From NCBI GenBank assembly GCA_011250595.1, contig JAANMP010000041.1, forward strand, positions 1 to 41,481: 41,481 bases of DNA. The letters run 5' to 3'. A program made the translations under genes and the position numbers. The notes beneath the pieces are model-generated. The model saw only the letters and a program-made list of their open reading frames with translations, was not told the origin of the DNA and did not search any database. Position 1 is the stretch's first letter; each line of letters begins with the position of its first letter. This DNA comes from Bacillus sp. MM2020_1 (GTDB taxonomy: Bacteria; Bacillota; Bacilli; Bacillales; Cytobacillaceae). This document shows, in pieces, positions 34,260 to 41,481 of the stretch.

Positions 34260-35156
34260 TTGCTGGTCGTCGGCTATTAATTCCATCGCTTCTTCAATGA
34301 ATAATTTTGATAAAAGTGATTGTGTTTTATTAATGTTGTAAACCAGATAAAAATATCTTTCGTGATCAAAGCCATTTATTTCATGCATCTTAAGCATATT
34401 TTTTGAAGAATATTCACTGGCAGCGATTTCAGAAATAATCGATATGCCAATGTCCTGAATCACAAATTGCATCAAACTCTGACCGCTTTCGGTATAGGCG
34501 ATAATATTTAATTGGTCCTTATGAATCTTACTCTTTTTAAGGAAGCGTTCCAAAAGAGCATTCGTTCCTGAGTTAGAATGACGCATCACGAATGGATAAT
34601 CCAAAATTCCCTCGATATTGACAGGTCCTTCAATTTTGTTTTGGTTCGATGTGATGAGGACTAATTTTTCCTTTAATAAAGGAATATAATGCAGTTTATC
34701 GTTTTCGTACTTATCACCTAAAATCCCCACATCTACTGAACCATTGAGCACCTTTTCAGCCACAGTTTTTGAAGAGGATTGGTTAATATGAAACGTCACT
34801 TCAGGATAATCTTCCCTAAACTGCTTGACCATTCGCGGGACCATAAATTGCCCCGGTACTGAACTTGCGGCAATCCGAATCATTCCGCGGAGGTCTGTCA
34901 TTCCCTCTTTTAAATCTAGCAAGGCTTGGTCTTTAATGAGCAAGAGTTTAAGTGCCCATTGATACAAGCGTTCTCCCTGAGGAGTAAGAATACTTTCCCT
35001 TCCGACACGGTCAAAAAGATTCATATTTAACATCTTTTCTAATGCTTGAATATGAGAACTAACGGTAGATTGACTTAAAAAAATATCTTCTGCCGCTTTT
35101 GAAAAACTTTTGTGTTCAACCACCTTTGTAAAAACATACAACTGATGCAAATCCAT
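34248..35156 (-). CDS. LysR-family regulator, selenium-metabolism-associated type
   Basis: The 302-residue protein has an N-terminal winged helix (MDLHQLYVFTKVVEHKSFSK, AAEDIFLSQSTVSSHIQALE) and a substrate-binding domain with SSVPGQFMVPRMVKQF and DVGILGDKYENDKLHYIPL. These segments recall the LysR subgroup annotated as selenium-metabolism-associated, often found near TusA/YedF-type proteins, and a TusA-like gene is indeed divergent from it here. The start at 35156 has AGGAG 11 bases upstream; the frame to 35303 would overlap the intergenic promoter region. The 148-base gap on its right presumably holds its binding site, though I see no clear T-N11-A pair that stands out. Confidence 0.82.
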   Translation of the reverse strand: MDLHQLYVFTKVVEHKSFSKAAEDIFLSQSTVSSHIQALEKMLNMNLFDRVGRESILTPQGERLYQWALKLLLIKDQALLDLKEGMTDLRGMIRIAASSVPGQFMVPRMVKQFREDYPEVTFHINQSSSKTVAEKVLNGSVDVGILGDKYENDKLHYIPLLKEKLVLITSNQNKIEGPVNIEGILDYPFVMRHSNSGTNALLERFLKKSKIHKDQLNIIAYTESGQSLMQFVIQDIGISIISEIAASEYSSKNMLKMHEINGFDHERYFYLVYNINKTQSLLSKLFIEEAMELIADDQQKLG

Positions 35157-35304
35157 GTCTGTCATCTCCTGAAAGTATTTAAATAATCGATTAATCATGA
35201 TTGAAAAAATAGATAAAATGATTTTATATAAGCATATCATTTCCTTATAATAAAGGAGATTCACTAATTTGTAATATTTATGACATTTATTAAGGGAGAG
35301 CAAA

Positions 35305-35544
35305 ATGGCACTACATTATATTCCTGATTTAATCTATGATGGAGGACTGGCAGGTTTTGGCGAATTAATAAACAACCTATTTTTAAAAATGGGAAGTTTG
35401 GAACGAGGTCAAATAATAGAGGTTATTTTCAATGACCCTAGTGCTAAAGAAGATCTACAGGCTTGGTGCAAGGTGCAGAATTTTACGATACTGGACAAAA
35501 AGGATTTTGGAAGTACAAGCTATTATTTTATCAAAAAATGCTAA
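35305..35544 (+). CDS. TusA-like protein lacking the CPxP motif
   Basis: This 79-residue protein has the TusA layout: an N-terminal strand and helix, LERGQIIEVIFNDPSAKEDL, then WCKVQNFTIL and a final strand SYYFIKKC. The catalytic GLxCPxP of TusA/YedF is replaced by GLAGFGE, so the sulfur-carrying cysteine is absent. Two cysteines remain, at the AWCKV position and as the last residue. AAGGGAGAGCAAA precedes the ATG. It is divergent from the LysR gene and ends at a bidirectional terminator. A persulfide-transfer role is thus unlikely by the usual mechanism; a ligand-binding or partner role is possible. Confidence 0.7.
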   Translation: MALHYIPDLIYDGGLAGFGELINNLFLKMGSLERGQIIEVIFNDPSAKEDLQAWCKVQNFTILDKKDFGSTSYYFIKKC

Positions 35545-35563
35545 TGTATCAATGGATATAACA

Positions 35564-35603
35564 GATAAAAAAGAAGGAGTGATGTCACTCCTTCTTTTTT
35601 ATC
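35564..35603. terminator. Strong bidirectional terminator
   Basis: A 19-base arm starting GATAAAAAAGAAGGAG (35564-35582) pairs perfectly with its complement at 35585-35603, with A and T tracts on both flanks. It serves the TusA-like gene from the left and the convergent hydrolase from the right. Confidence 0.88.
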
Positions 35604-36177
35604 ATATATATTGAACAATCTCTTTAGGGGAAAGAGACAAATCTAAGATCCAAGGCCATTTCCCATGTCCTGACTTCGGATTAATATGACCTGCATTTGG
35701 TATAGTAACGGAAGGATGCCCGAGATTAATATAGTTTTTTGTATCATCTATACTGCAATAGGGATCATTGGATGAATGGACAAATAATATCTCTTCGGCT
35801 GTTCTCTTTAGATGGTTTCCAACAAGTGGAACGGGATAAAAAGATTTTGCCTCTGAGAGAATGATTGATGGAGAAGGTGGGGCTACCAGAATAACTCTTT
35901 TGGCAATTTGTTTATTTTGACTACAAGTATAATGAAGCCAAAGTATGCATCCTAAACTGTGTGTTATGACAGTTAGATTGTTATCCTCCGGAATCGCCTT
36001 CATTGAAGCTGACAGCTCCTCCAACCAGACTTTCTTATTAGGTGAATCAAAGTTTGAGAAGGTTGGGTAACAAACATGATGATTCCTTTGTTCTAATTCA
36101 TGAGCCAGCCATGTTTGCCAATGATCCGCTCCGCTCCCGCCTAAGCCATGAATGATGAGAAAACTATTTTGGTTCAT
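35602..36177 (-). CDS. RBBP9/YdeN-type alpha/beta hydrolase
   Basis: This 191-residue serine hydrolase has FLIIHGLGGSGADHWQTWL at the start and the nucleophile in VITHSLGCILWLHY. The acid is in SSNDPYCSID and the histidine in NAGHINPKSGHGKWP, a set typical of RBBP9/YdeN. Substrates of this family are mostly unknown. The ATG at 36177 has GGAGGTAGAGAACC upstream; the ATG at 36195 contains that site. It is monocistronic and its stop lies in the shared terminator. Confidence 0.85.
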   Translation of the reverse strand: MNQNSFLIIHGLGGSGADHWQTWLAHELEQRNHHVCYPTFSNFDSPNKKVWLEELSASMKAIPEDNNLTVITHSLGCILWLHYTCSQNKQIAKRVILVAPPSPSIILSEAKSFYPVPLVGNHLKRTAEEILFVHSSNDPYCSIDDTKNYINLGHPSVTIPNAGHINPKSGHGKWPWILDLSLSPKEIVQYI

Positions 36178-36380
36178 ATGGTTCTCTACCTCCAAAGTAT
36201 ACTATTCCGATGAAATAAGTTGGTATTAATATACAGAAATTATAGTTGGTTTAATCGAAAAAGGCAACAAATGTTTTGAGCATTTTTTTATTTTTAACGA
36301 GAAAGAAAAAGTATATTTGCAATTGGAATGATAAACAATCAATATTAATGTGATAGGTTAAATAGAAGGTAGGGGTTTTT
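36178..36380. other. Intergenic region between hydrolase and helicase
   Basis: This AT-rich gap of about 200 bases must hold divergent promoters. I see no clear -35/-10 pair or structured leader. Confidence 0.3.
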
Positions 36381-37709
36381 TTGTCAGATTTTTCATCACT
36401 AGGTATTTCAAGTCCAATCGTGGAAAAATTACGCGGTCACGGAATTGCAAAGCCAACACCGATTCAACAACAAGCGATTCCGTCAGTGCTGAAGGGTACC
36501 GATATAATAGCGCAGGCGCAGACAGGAACGGGAAAGACGTTTGCATTTATCCTGCCAATTTTAGAAAAAATTAATCTTGAGGGGGAGCAAGTTCAAGCGC
36601 TTATCGTGACGCCAACGAGAGAACTAGCATTGCAAATTACAGAGGAAATTGAAAAATTAATATCAGACATCAACGGTGTAGATGTCCTTGCTGTTTATGG
36701 CGGGCAGGATGTCGATAAGCAATTGAAAAAATTAAAAAAGGGCATGCAAATTGTTGTTGGGACTCCCGGCCGACTATTAGATCATATTAGACGAGAAACC
36801 ATTCGTTTATCAGAAATATCCTTTCTTGTTTTGGATGAAGCAGACCAAATGCTTCATATTGGGTTCCTCAATGAAGTGGAGGATATAATTAGAGAAACTC
36901 CGGCAAGCAGGCAAACGATGCTGTTTTCAGCCACGATGCCGCCTGAAATCCGTCAACTGGCTAAAAAGCATATGCGTGATCCTGAGTATATTCAAGTTGA
37001 AAAAACACAGGGACCTGCAGAAAGTGTGAAGCAAATTGCGATTCATACAACGGATCGTGCAAAACAAGCGACGCTTATTCAATTAGTGGAAACGTATCGT
37101 CCCTATTTAGCGGTAGTTTTTTGTCGGACAAAACGCAGAGTAAGTAAACTTTTTGATGTGCTAAAAGCAAACGGCTTTTCTTGCGATGAATTACATGGTG
37201 ATTTGTCTCAAGCGAAGAGGGAACGAGTAATGAAGCGTTTTAGGGATGCTGAAATACAATTGTTAATTGCTACAGATGTGGCGGCAAGAGGACTGGATGT
37301 TGAAGGTGTTACCCATGTGTTTAATTATGATATCCCTGAAGATGCTGACAGCTATGTTCATCGAATTGGCCGAACTGGCAGAGCAGGAATGACAGGTCTT
37401 GCGATTACCTTTTATTCTTCTGCAGACAGGCCCATGCTCGAAACGATTGAGCACGAGCTAAATATCATCATTCCAAAACAAAATATTGGTAATAAAGAAG
37501 AGGATGAAGAGAAAAAAGGACGTTATGTTGGTCAAAAAGATAACGGTAGTAAGGGAAAGGCTCAGCCAGGTACATCACGAAATCGAAATGAAACTGGAAA
37601 AAGGGAAAATAGATCTGGAGGAAGAAGTGCCTCTGAAAAAAGGTCCCATACAGTTCCAGTTGGAAGAAATAGTACAAAAACAGGTTCGGGAAGAAAAGGT
37701 CCAAGATAA
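36381..37709 (+). CDS. DEAD-box ATP-dependent RNA helicase
   Basis: This 442-residue helicase has the Q motif ([10 protein letters not shown]), motif I AQTGTGKT, Ia PTRELALQ, Ib TPGRLLDH, motif II DEAD in VLDEADQML, motif III SAT, and motifs [13 protein letters not shown] and [10 protein letters not shown]. The C-terminal tail from about 375 is rich in Lys, Arg, Gly and Ser (for example [13 protein letters not shown]), a typical RNA-binding extension. The length is close to CshB of B. subtilis (438) but I do not assign that name. Start is TTG with AGGTAGGGG upstream. Related helicases act in cold adaptation, ribosome assembly and RNA decay. Confidence 0.88.
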   Translation: MSDFSSLGISSPIVEKLRGHGIAKPTPIQQQAIPSVLKGTDIIAQAQTGTGKTFAFILPILEKINLEGEQVQALIVTPTRELALQITEEIEKLISDINGVDVLAVYGGQDVDKQLKKLKKGMQIVVGTPGRLLDHIRRETIRLSEISFLVLDEADQMLHIGFLNEVEDIIRETPASRQTMLFSATMPPEIRQLAKKHMRDPEYIQVEKTQGPAESVKQIAIHTTDRAKQATLIQLVETYRPYLAVVFCRTKRRVSKLFDVLKANGFSCDELHGDLSQAKRERVMKRFRDAEIQLLIATDVAARGLDVEGVTHVFNYDIPEDADSYVHRIGRTGRAGMTGLAITFYSSADRPMLETIEHELNIIIPKQNIGNKEEDEEKKGRYVGQKDNGSKGKAQPGTSRNRNETGKRENRSGGRSASEKRSHTVPVGRNSTKTGSGRKGPR

Positions 37710-37746
37710 TATACATTTTTTTGAAAAAAATCAATGATAATAAGAA

Positions 37747-37777
37747 AAATGGGACTGAACATGATTCAGTCCCATTT
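37747..37777. terminator. Bidirectional terminator between helicase and symporter
   Basis: AAATGGGACTGAA and TTCAGTCCCATTT form a perfect 13-bp stem with loop CATGA. A and T tracts flank it. Confidence 0.8.
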
Positions 37778-37783
37778 GTTTAT

Positions 37784-39322
37784 TTAACTGCCAATTCTAA
37801 TCCCTGTATTCGATTTAACCAGTACTTCTTCATATTTTTTCACATCTGCTTTTTGACTTGAGAAAATAGTTCCAAGATATCCTGCAATAAACCCGAGTGG
37901 AATGGAAACAATCCCTGGCGTTGTATATGGGAACCACGGTTCACCTACAAAAATAGCTTTTCCCACTTCCGGGCTGAATACATTTGGGCTTACGATAACG
38001 AGACCGATTGCAGAAATAAGCCCAACTACCATGGCCCAGACAGCACCCGTTGTATTAAAACGTTTCCAGTAAATTGTATATAGAATAACAGGCAGATTTG
38101 CACTTGCTGCGACGGCAAAGGCTAGTGATACTAGGAAGGCGACATTAAGGGTTTGTGCGCCTAGGGCAAGGATAATTGAGATAACTGAAACTCCAACTGC
38201 TGCCCAGCGTGCCATGCCCACTTGCTGCTTTTCAGTTGCTTTTCCTTTTTTAAGGATCACGTTATAAAAATCATGGGCAAATGCTGAAGCGGCGGTCAGA
38301 ACAAGGCCGGCGACAACTGCTAAAATAGTAGCAAAAGCTACTGCTGAAATAAAAGCAAATAGCATATTTCCACCGAGAGCTTGGGCTAAAAGTGGAGCAG
38401 CCATATTACCTGCCGGATTCGCTGCAACTATTGCACTGTTCCCCACAAAAGCCGCTGCACCGAAGCCAAGGAAAATTGTCATTACGTAAAAAATCCCGAT
38501 AATCCAGGTTGCATATACAACTGATGAACGTGCCGTTTTTGCATCCTTTACTGTAAAGAAGCGGACAAGAATATGAGGAAGTCCCGCCGTTCCTAAGACC
38601 AAGCCCATATTTAATGAAATTGTATCAAGACCAATTTTGTATTTTACGCCTGGATTTAAAAAGGTCTCCTTTAAGGGAGTAGCAGTTTTCATTTGTGCAA
38701 ACATATCGGTAATACTCCAGTTAAATTTGGAGAAAACAATGATCGAGATGACCAAGGTACCGCCCATTAATAGAACTGCTTTAATAATTTGGACCCAGCT
38801 TGTAGCATGCATTCCACCAAAAATAACGTACACAGTCATTAGAACCCCAACAATTAATACCGAAGTAGTATATTCTAAGCCTAATAATAATTTAATAAGT
38901 GCACCTGCTCCAACTAGCTGAGCGATCATGTAAAAAATCGAAATGGTTACTGTGTTCATGGCAGCAAAACCACGGACTTTTTTGGCATCAAATCTTGCAG
39001 CAATCATATCAGCAAATGTATACTTTCCGAGATTTCTCAGAGGCTCAGCAACTAAATAAAGGACAACTAGATAGGCAACTAGGAAACCAATACTATAAAA
39101 GAAGCCATCAAATCCTGTTAAGGCGACTGCCCCTGCGATTCCAAGGAAGGATGCGGCGGACATATAATCCCCGGCTATAGCCAGCCCATTTTGCCAGCCT
39201 GTAAGACCTCCGCCGGCGGTGTAGAACTCACTTGCATTTTTCGTCCGTTTTGAAGCGTAGTATGTAATCACTAACGTTACAAAAACGATACATAGAAACA
39301 TGGTAAATGCAGCGGTATTCAT
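37784..39322 (-). CDS. Sodium/solute symporter, cation-acetate symporter type (YwcA/ActP-like)
   Basis: This 512-residue member of the SSS family has about 13 helices. Family segments include ASEFYTAGGGLTGWQNGLAI, AGDYMSAASFLGIAGAVAL, YTFADMIAARFD, GLPHILVRFFTVKDA and the Na-site ASAFAHDFYN region. ActP transports acetate and glycolate; related members carry pyruvate or propionate. Substrate here is inferred from the pairing with a DUF485 protein, as in ActP/YjcH and B. subtilis YwcA/YwcB. GGGGGGATTAACTA precedes the ATG, which overlaps the DUF485 stop by one base. Confidence 0.88.
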   Translation of the reverse strand: MNTAAFTMFLCIVFVTLVITYYASKRTKNASEFYTAGGGLTGWQNGLAIAGDYMSAASFLGIAGAVALTGFDGFFYSIGFLVAYLVVLYLVAEPLRNLGKYTFADMIAARFDAKKVRGFAAMNTVTISIFYMIAQLVGAGALIKLLLGLEYTTSVLIVGVLMTVYVIFGGMHATSWVQIIKAVLLMGGTLVISIIVFSKFNWSITDMFAQMKTATPLKETFLNPGVKYKIGLDTISLNMGLVLGTAGLPHILVRFFTVKDAKTARSSVVYATWIIGIFYVMTIFLGFGAAAFVGNSAIVAANPAGNMAAPLLAQALGGNMLFAFISAVAFATILAVVAGLVLTAASAFAHDFYNVILKKGKATEKQQVGMARWAAVGVSVISIILALGAQTLNVAFLVSLAFAVAASANLPVILYTIYWKRFNTTGAVWAMVVGLISAIGLVIVSPNVFSPEVGKAIFVGEPWFPYTTPGIVSIPLGFIAGYLGTIFSSQKADVKKYEEVLVKSNTGIRIGS

Positions 39323-39648
39323 TAGTTAATCCCCCCTTCTTGGATCACTTTATCAGCTAATTCATCGAATCTTGCTGCTTTTTTTGAATAAAGCATACAC
39401 AGTACCCAAGTCATGACGAATTGTAAGAAAGCAAAGACCCATGCCCAGGTTATACTGCCGATAAACTTGTGATTTAACACTGTGGTGTAAGAAGTTAGAA
39501 CAGGTAGTGCAAAATAAAAACAAAAAAAGAAGATCGTGATTGGGACGATGAATTTTTTCTTTTCGGAGAGTAATGTTTGAAAAGATGATGACTGAACAAT
39601 CGAGGTGTAATCGCTTTCGAGATTTACTTTAGTGTTTTGTGCCTCCAA
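39322..39648 (-). CDS. DUF485 membrane protein (YwcB/YjcH-like)
   Basis: This 108-residue protein has two hydrophobic helices (FIVPITIFFFCFYFALPVL and AWVFAFLQFVMTWVLCML) and the DUF485 start SDYTSIVQSSSFQTLLSEKK. Proteins of this family are encoded next to ActP-type symporters and probably assist them; the mechanism is unknown. The start is TTG at 39648 with GAGGGGGG six bases before it; the in-frame ATG at 39666 overlaps that site and the ATG at 39708 has none. The stop overlaps the symporter ATG. Confidence 0.82.
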   Translation of the reverse strand: MEAQNTKVNLESDYTSIVQSSSFQTLLSEKKKFIVPITIFFFCFYFALPVLTSYTTVLNHKFIGSITWAWVFAFLQFVMTWVLCMLYSKKAARFDELADKVIQEGGIN

Positions 39649-39964
39649 TGGAAGCCCCCCTCTCATATAAAAACCTTTGGTCACTTCTGAGGTCAAAAAT
39701 AGAGACAATGCTGATTGGTCAATTGTTGAGAAAAATAAATCGTGGCTTGGGTTATAGATAAATAGTTAAATTTTTAGGATGCGTCCCTCCTATAATGACA
39801 GATTTTTCTGAACATTTTTGCTACATTTACAATCTTATTATAATTATTAGGATTTTTGCAAGAATATTTTTCATAATAAGGTAAAAATACCCACATGGAT
39901 TTATTAGATGAAAGAAAAAACGGAGAGGTTTGAAAGAGTATTGCATCATTTGAAAAAATAAAAA

Positions 39965-39986
39965 AACCCTTGCAGGCGCAAAGGTT
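39965..39986 (-). terminator. Terminator after tRNA-Ala
   Basis: Leftward, AACCTTTGC and GCAAGGGTT pair (one G-T) around GCCT and are followed by TTTTTT. Confidence 0.75.
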
Positions 39987-39994
39987 TCAACTAA

Positions 39995-40067
<73 letters not shown>

Positions 40068-40087
40068 AGTTGATTGGTACAAGAAAA

Positions 40088-40116
40088 ATTATATCTGTAT
40101 TACTATTATCTTGCAA
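40088..40116 (-). promoter_or_regulatory. Promoter of tRNA-Ala
   Basis: On the minus strand TTGCAA (40116-40111) and TATAAT (40093-40088) are 17 bases apart, about 20 bases upstream of the tRNA. Confidence 0.65.
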
Positions 40117-40151
40117 GAGGAAATTATCAATTAGAATGAAATTTTTTTTGT

Positions 40152-40847
40152 CTAACTAATACTCTCAATTTCTACCTTCTGAACACCGTCTAAATTTGAA
40201 GCAGCGGAATATACATCCGTTGTTTTTTCTCGGTAATCCACTGCAACCAAGATTTGAACAAGATGGTTCCCGTTGTCTAAATCTTTTATCTTAAGTCTAC
40301 GAACAATATACTTTTTTTCTACTAAGAATGAAATTGCCTTTTCAATTTGATTTTGATCTCGTATGAATAAGTGCAACATGACTTCTTTTTCTCGTAATTG
40401 TTTGGGACCAATGATTTTCATTAAAAAAGGAACAAATTCCACACTAAGTATAAGCAAAGCAACCCCAGCAAAAGCCTCTATGAAAAAACCAGCGCCAACA
40501 GCTATGCCAATCCCTGCTGCTCCCCATATCATGGCTGCTGTTGTCAATCCTGAAATACTATCATTGCCCCTCCTTAAGATAACGCCTGCACCTAAAAAAC
40601 CAATCCCTGACACAATTTGTGCTGCTAAGCGTAGAGGGTCCATAGTAATCTTAACATCATCTGATTCCGGAAACATGTACGCTGATTCAATTGACACAAT
40701 CGTTAACAGGCAGCTCACAACAGAAATAACTAGACTTGTCTTTAATCCAACTGGTTTCCTTTTTAATTCTCGTTCCAGACCAATAATAAGTCCAAAAACA
40801 GCAGAAATACCTAACTTAATTAATATATCGATATCGACACTACTCAT
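40152..40847 (-). CDS. MgtC/SapB-family membrane protein
   Basis: This 231-residue protein has an N-terminal membrane domain of about five helices with the family segment GLIIGLERELKRKPVGLKTS and SGIGFLGAGVILRRGN, then a soluble ACT-like C-terminal domain (from about 150) of the kind seen in long MgtC/SapB proteins. MgtC is linked to survival in low magnesium in pathogens; chromosomal relatives in Bacillus have no settled role. Start is the ATG at 40847 or the GTG one codon earlier; both follow the weak site GGACGTGA. Confidence 0.85.
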   Translation of the reverse strand: MSSVDIDILIKLGISAVFGLIIGLERELKRKPVGLKTSLVISVVSCLLTIVSIESAYMFPESDDVKITMDPLRLAAQIVSGIGFLGAGVILRRGNDSISGLTTAAMIWGAAGIGIAVGAGFFIEAFAGVALLILSVEFVPFLMKIIGPKQLREKEVMLHLFIRDQNQIEKAISFLVEKKYIVRRLKIKDLDNGNHLVQILVAVDYREKTTDVYSAASNLDGVQKVEIESIS

Positions 40848-41020
40848 CACAGGTTCACGTCCAATTAAATAGTTTGAAGACTGAAGTTTTGTTTTGAATA
40901 AAAAACATCTACTTTGATTTTACACATAAACGAGGAATGATTAAAAGTCTATTTATTATATGATGTAAGTGAAGGAATAAAGCTTTGCCTATTAGATTCG
41001 AAAAAACTTTTAAAATTATA

Positions 41021-41049
41021 TTGCAAACATTTATTTATCATGTTATATT
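41021..41049 (+). promoter_or_regulatory. Upstream rRNA promoter P1
   Basis: TTGCAA (41021-41026) and TATATT (41044-41049) are 17 bases apart in an AT-rich stretch upstream of the 16S gene. Confidence 0.5.
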
Positions 41050-41104
41050 AAATCTCGTCCTCACCGAGTGAGTCAACAAAAGAAAAAAGAAATTAAATAA
41101 CTTG

Positions 41105-41132
41105 TTGACATCACAATGTGAGATATGATAAA
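41105..41132 (+). promoter_or_regulatory. rRNA promoter P2
   Basis: A perfect TTGACA at 41105-41110 is followed after 16 bases by GATAAA. Tandem promoters are usual ahead of Bacillus rRNA operons. AT-rich sequence upstream can act as UP element. Confidence 0.7.
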
Positions 41133-41184
41133 TTAATGGAGTCGCTTTTGAACGACCACTTAAAAAAAGAGTTTTAAATTACAT

Positions 41185-41199
41185 TGTTCTTTGAAAACT
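41185..41199 (+). promoter_or_regulatory. BoxA-like antitermination element in the rRNA leader
   Basis: TGTTCTTTGAAAACT resembles the conserved rRNA leader boxA (TGCTCTTTGAAAACT) in position and sequence, about 85 bases before the 16S start. Confidence 0.65.
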
Positions 41200-41282
41200 A
41201 AACAAACAAAATCGTGCAAACAAACAAAAATTATTAGTTTCAGCTATGAAGCTAAGCCAACGTAACAAATGAGCTAATCAAC

Positions 41283-41481
41283 TTTCTTGGAGAGTTTGAT
41301 CCTGGCTCAGGACGAACGCTGGCGGCGTGCCTAATACATGCAAGTCGAGCGAACCACTTCGGTGGTTAGCGGCGGACGGGTGAGTAACACGTGGGCAACC
41401 TGCCTGTAAGACTGGGATAACACCGGGAAACCGGTGCTAATACCGGATAATCCTTTTCCTCTCATGAGGAAAAGCTGAAAG
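41283..41481 (+). rRNA. 16S ribosomal RNA, 5' part, cut by window end
   Basis: The conserved 5' sequence GAGAGTTTGATCCTGGCTCA is followed by GACGAACGCTGGCGGCGTGC, CATGCAAGTCGAGCGA and GCGGCGGACGGGTGAGTAAC. About 199 bases are visible, through the first variable regions. The 5' end is placed at TTTCTTGG by analogy with B. subtilis. The sequence is that of a Bacillaceae member. Confidence 0.95.

Noticed and set aside
37486..37737. Open frame inside the helicase tail on the same strand
   Set aside because: It lies in the low-complexity Lys/Arg/Gly-rich tail of the helicase, where alternative frames are open by composition, and has no ribosome site.

Overview
The window is low-GC Firmicute DNA and looks like a spore-forming Bacillaceae chromosome of the Bacillus/Neobacillus type. 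Supporting signs are AGGAGG-type ribosome sites with frequent TTG and GTG starts, spore genes (a YjcZ-like peptide, CotF-like coat proteins, a SleB-type hydrolase), a Bacillus-like BdbC/BdbD pair, and the 5' end of a Bacillus-type 16S rRNA at the right edge. The species cannot be fixed from this window. Protein names rest on motifs and remembered family sequences, not on database searches.

Layout. 1-5.4 kb: the 3' part of an ABC exporter, a DUF421 membrane protein, a VanZ-like protein, a 6-phosphogluconolactonase-like protein and an aldo/keto reductase. 5.5-13.2 kb: the BdbD/BdbC disulfide pair, a 30-residue YjcZ-like spore peptide, an AbrB-like regulator with an ABC1/AarF kinase, a 2-hydroxyacid dehydrogenase, a glutaredoxin-thioredoxin reductase fusion behind a likely PerR box, a Dps protein and a LysM/SleB-type hydrolase.

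13.2-25.2 kb is the most coherent block: a sigma-54 (SigL) regulon for complete putrescine and GABA breakdown. It encodes a PlaP/PuuP-like importer, glutamate dehydrogenase with two small uncharacterised proteins, a PAS-containing sigma-54 activator, and an aldehyde dehydrogenase-patA-gabT-gabD operon. Three separate -24/-12 promoters (13304, 14995, 19278) each have the same upstream palindrome, TATGCA-N4-TGCATA. The inferred route is putrescine > 4-aminobutanal > GABA > succinic semialdehyde > succinate, with glutamate dehydrogenase regenerating the 2-oxoglutarate used by both transaminases.

25.2-29.1 kb: a HAD-like hydrolase, a three-copy 51-52 bp repeat, and a hom-thrB operon. Between hom and thrB lies a 48-codon in-frame remnant of thrC, assembled from the start, middle and end of the missing gene. 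29.1-36.2 kb: a GGDEF-EAL protein, a CotF-like coat gene cluster arranged divergently with adhB (compare B. subtilis yraDE-adhB-yraFG), a LysR regulator divergent from a TusA-like protein lacking its CPxP motif, and an RBBP9-type hydrolase. 36.3-41.5 kb: a DEAD-box helicase, a YwcB/YwcA-like symporter pair, tRNA-Ala(GGC), an MgtC-like protein and tandem rRNA promoters leading into a 16S gene cut by the window edge.
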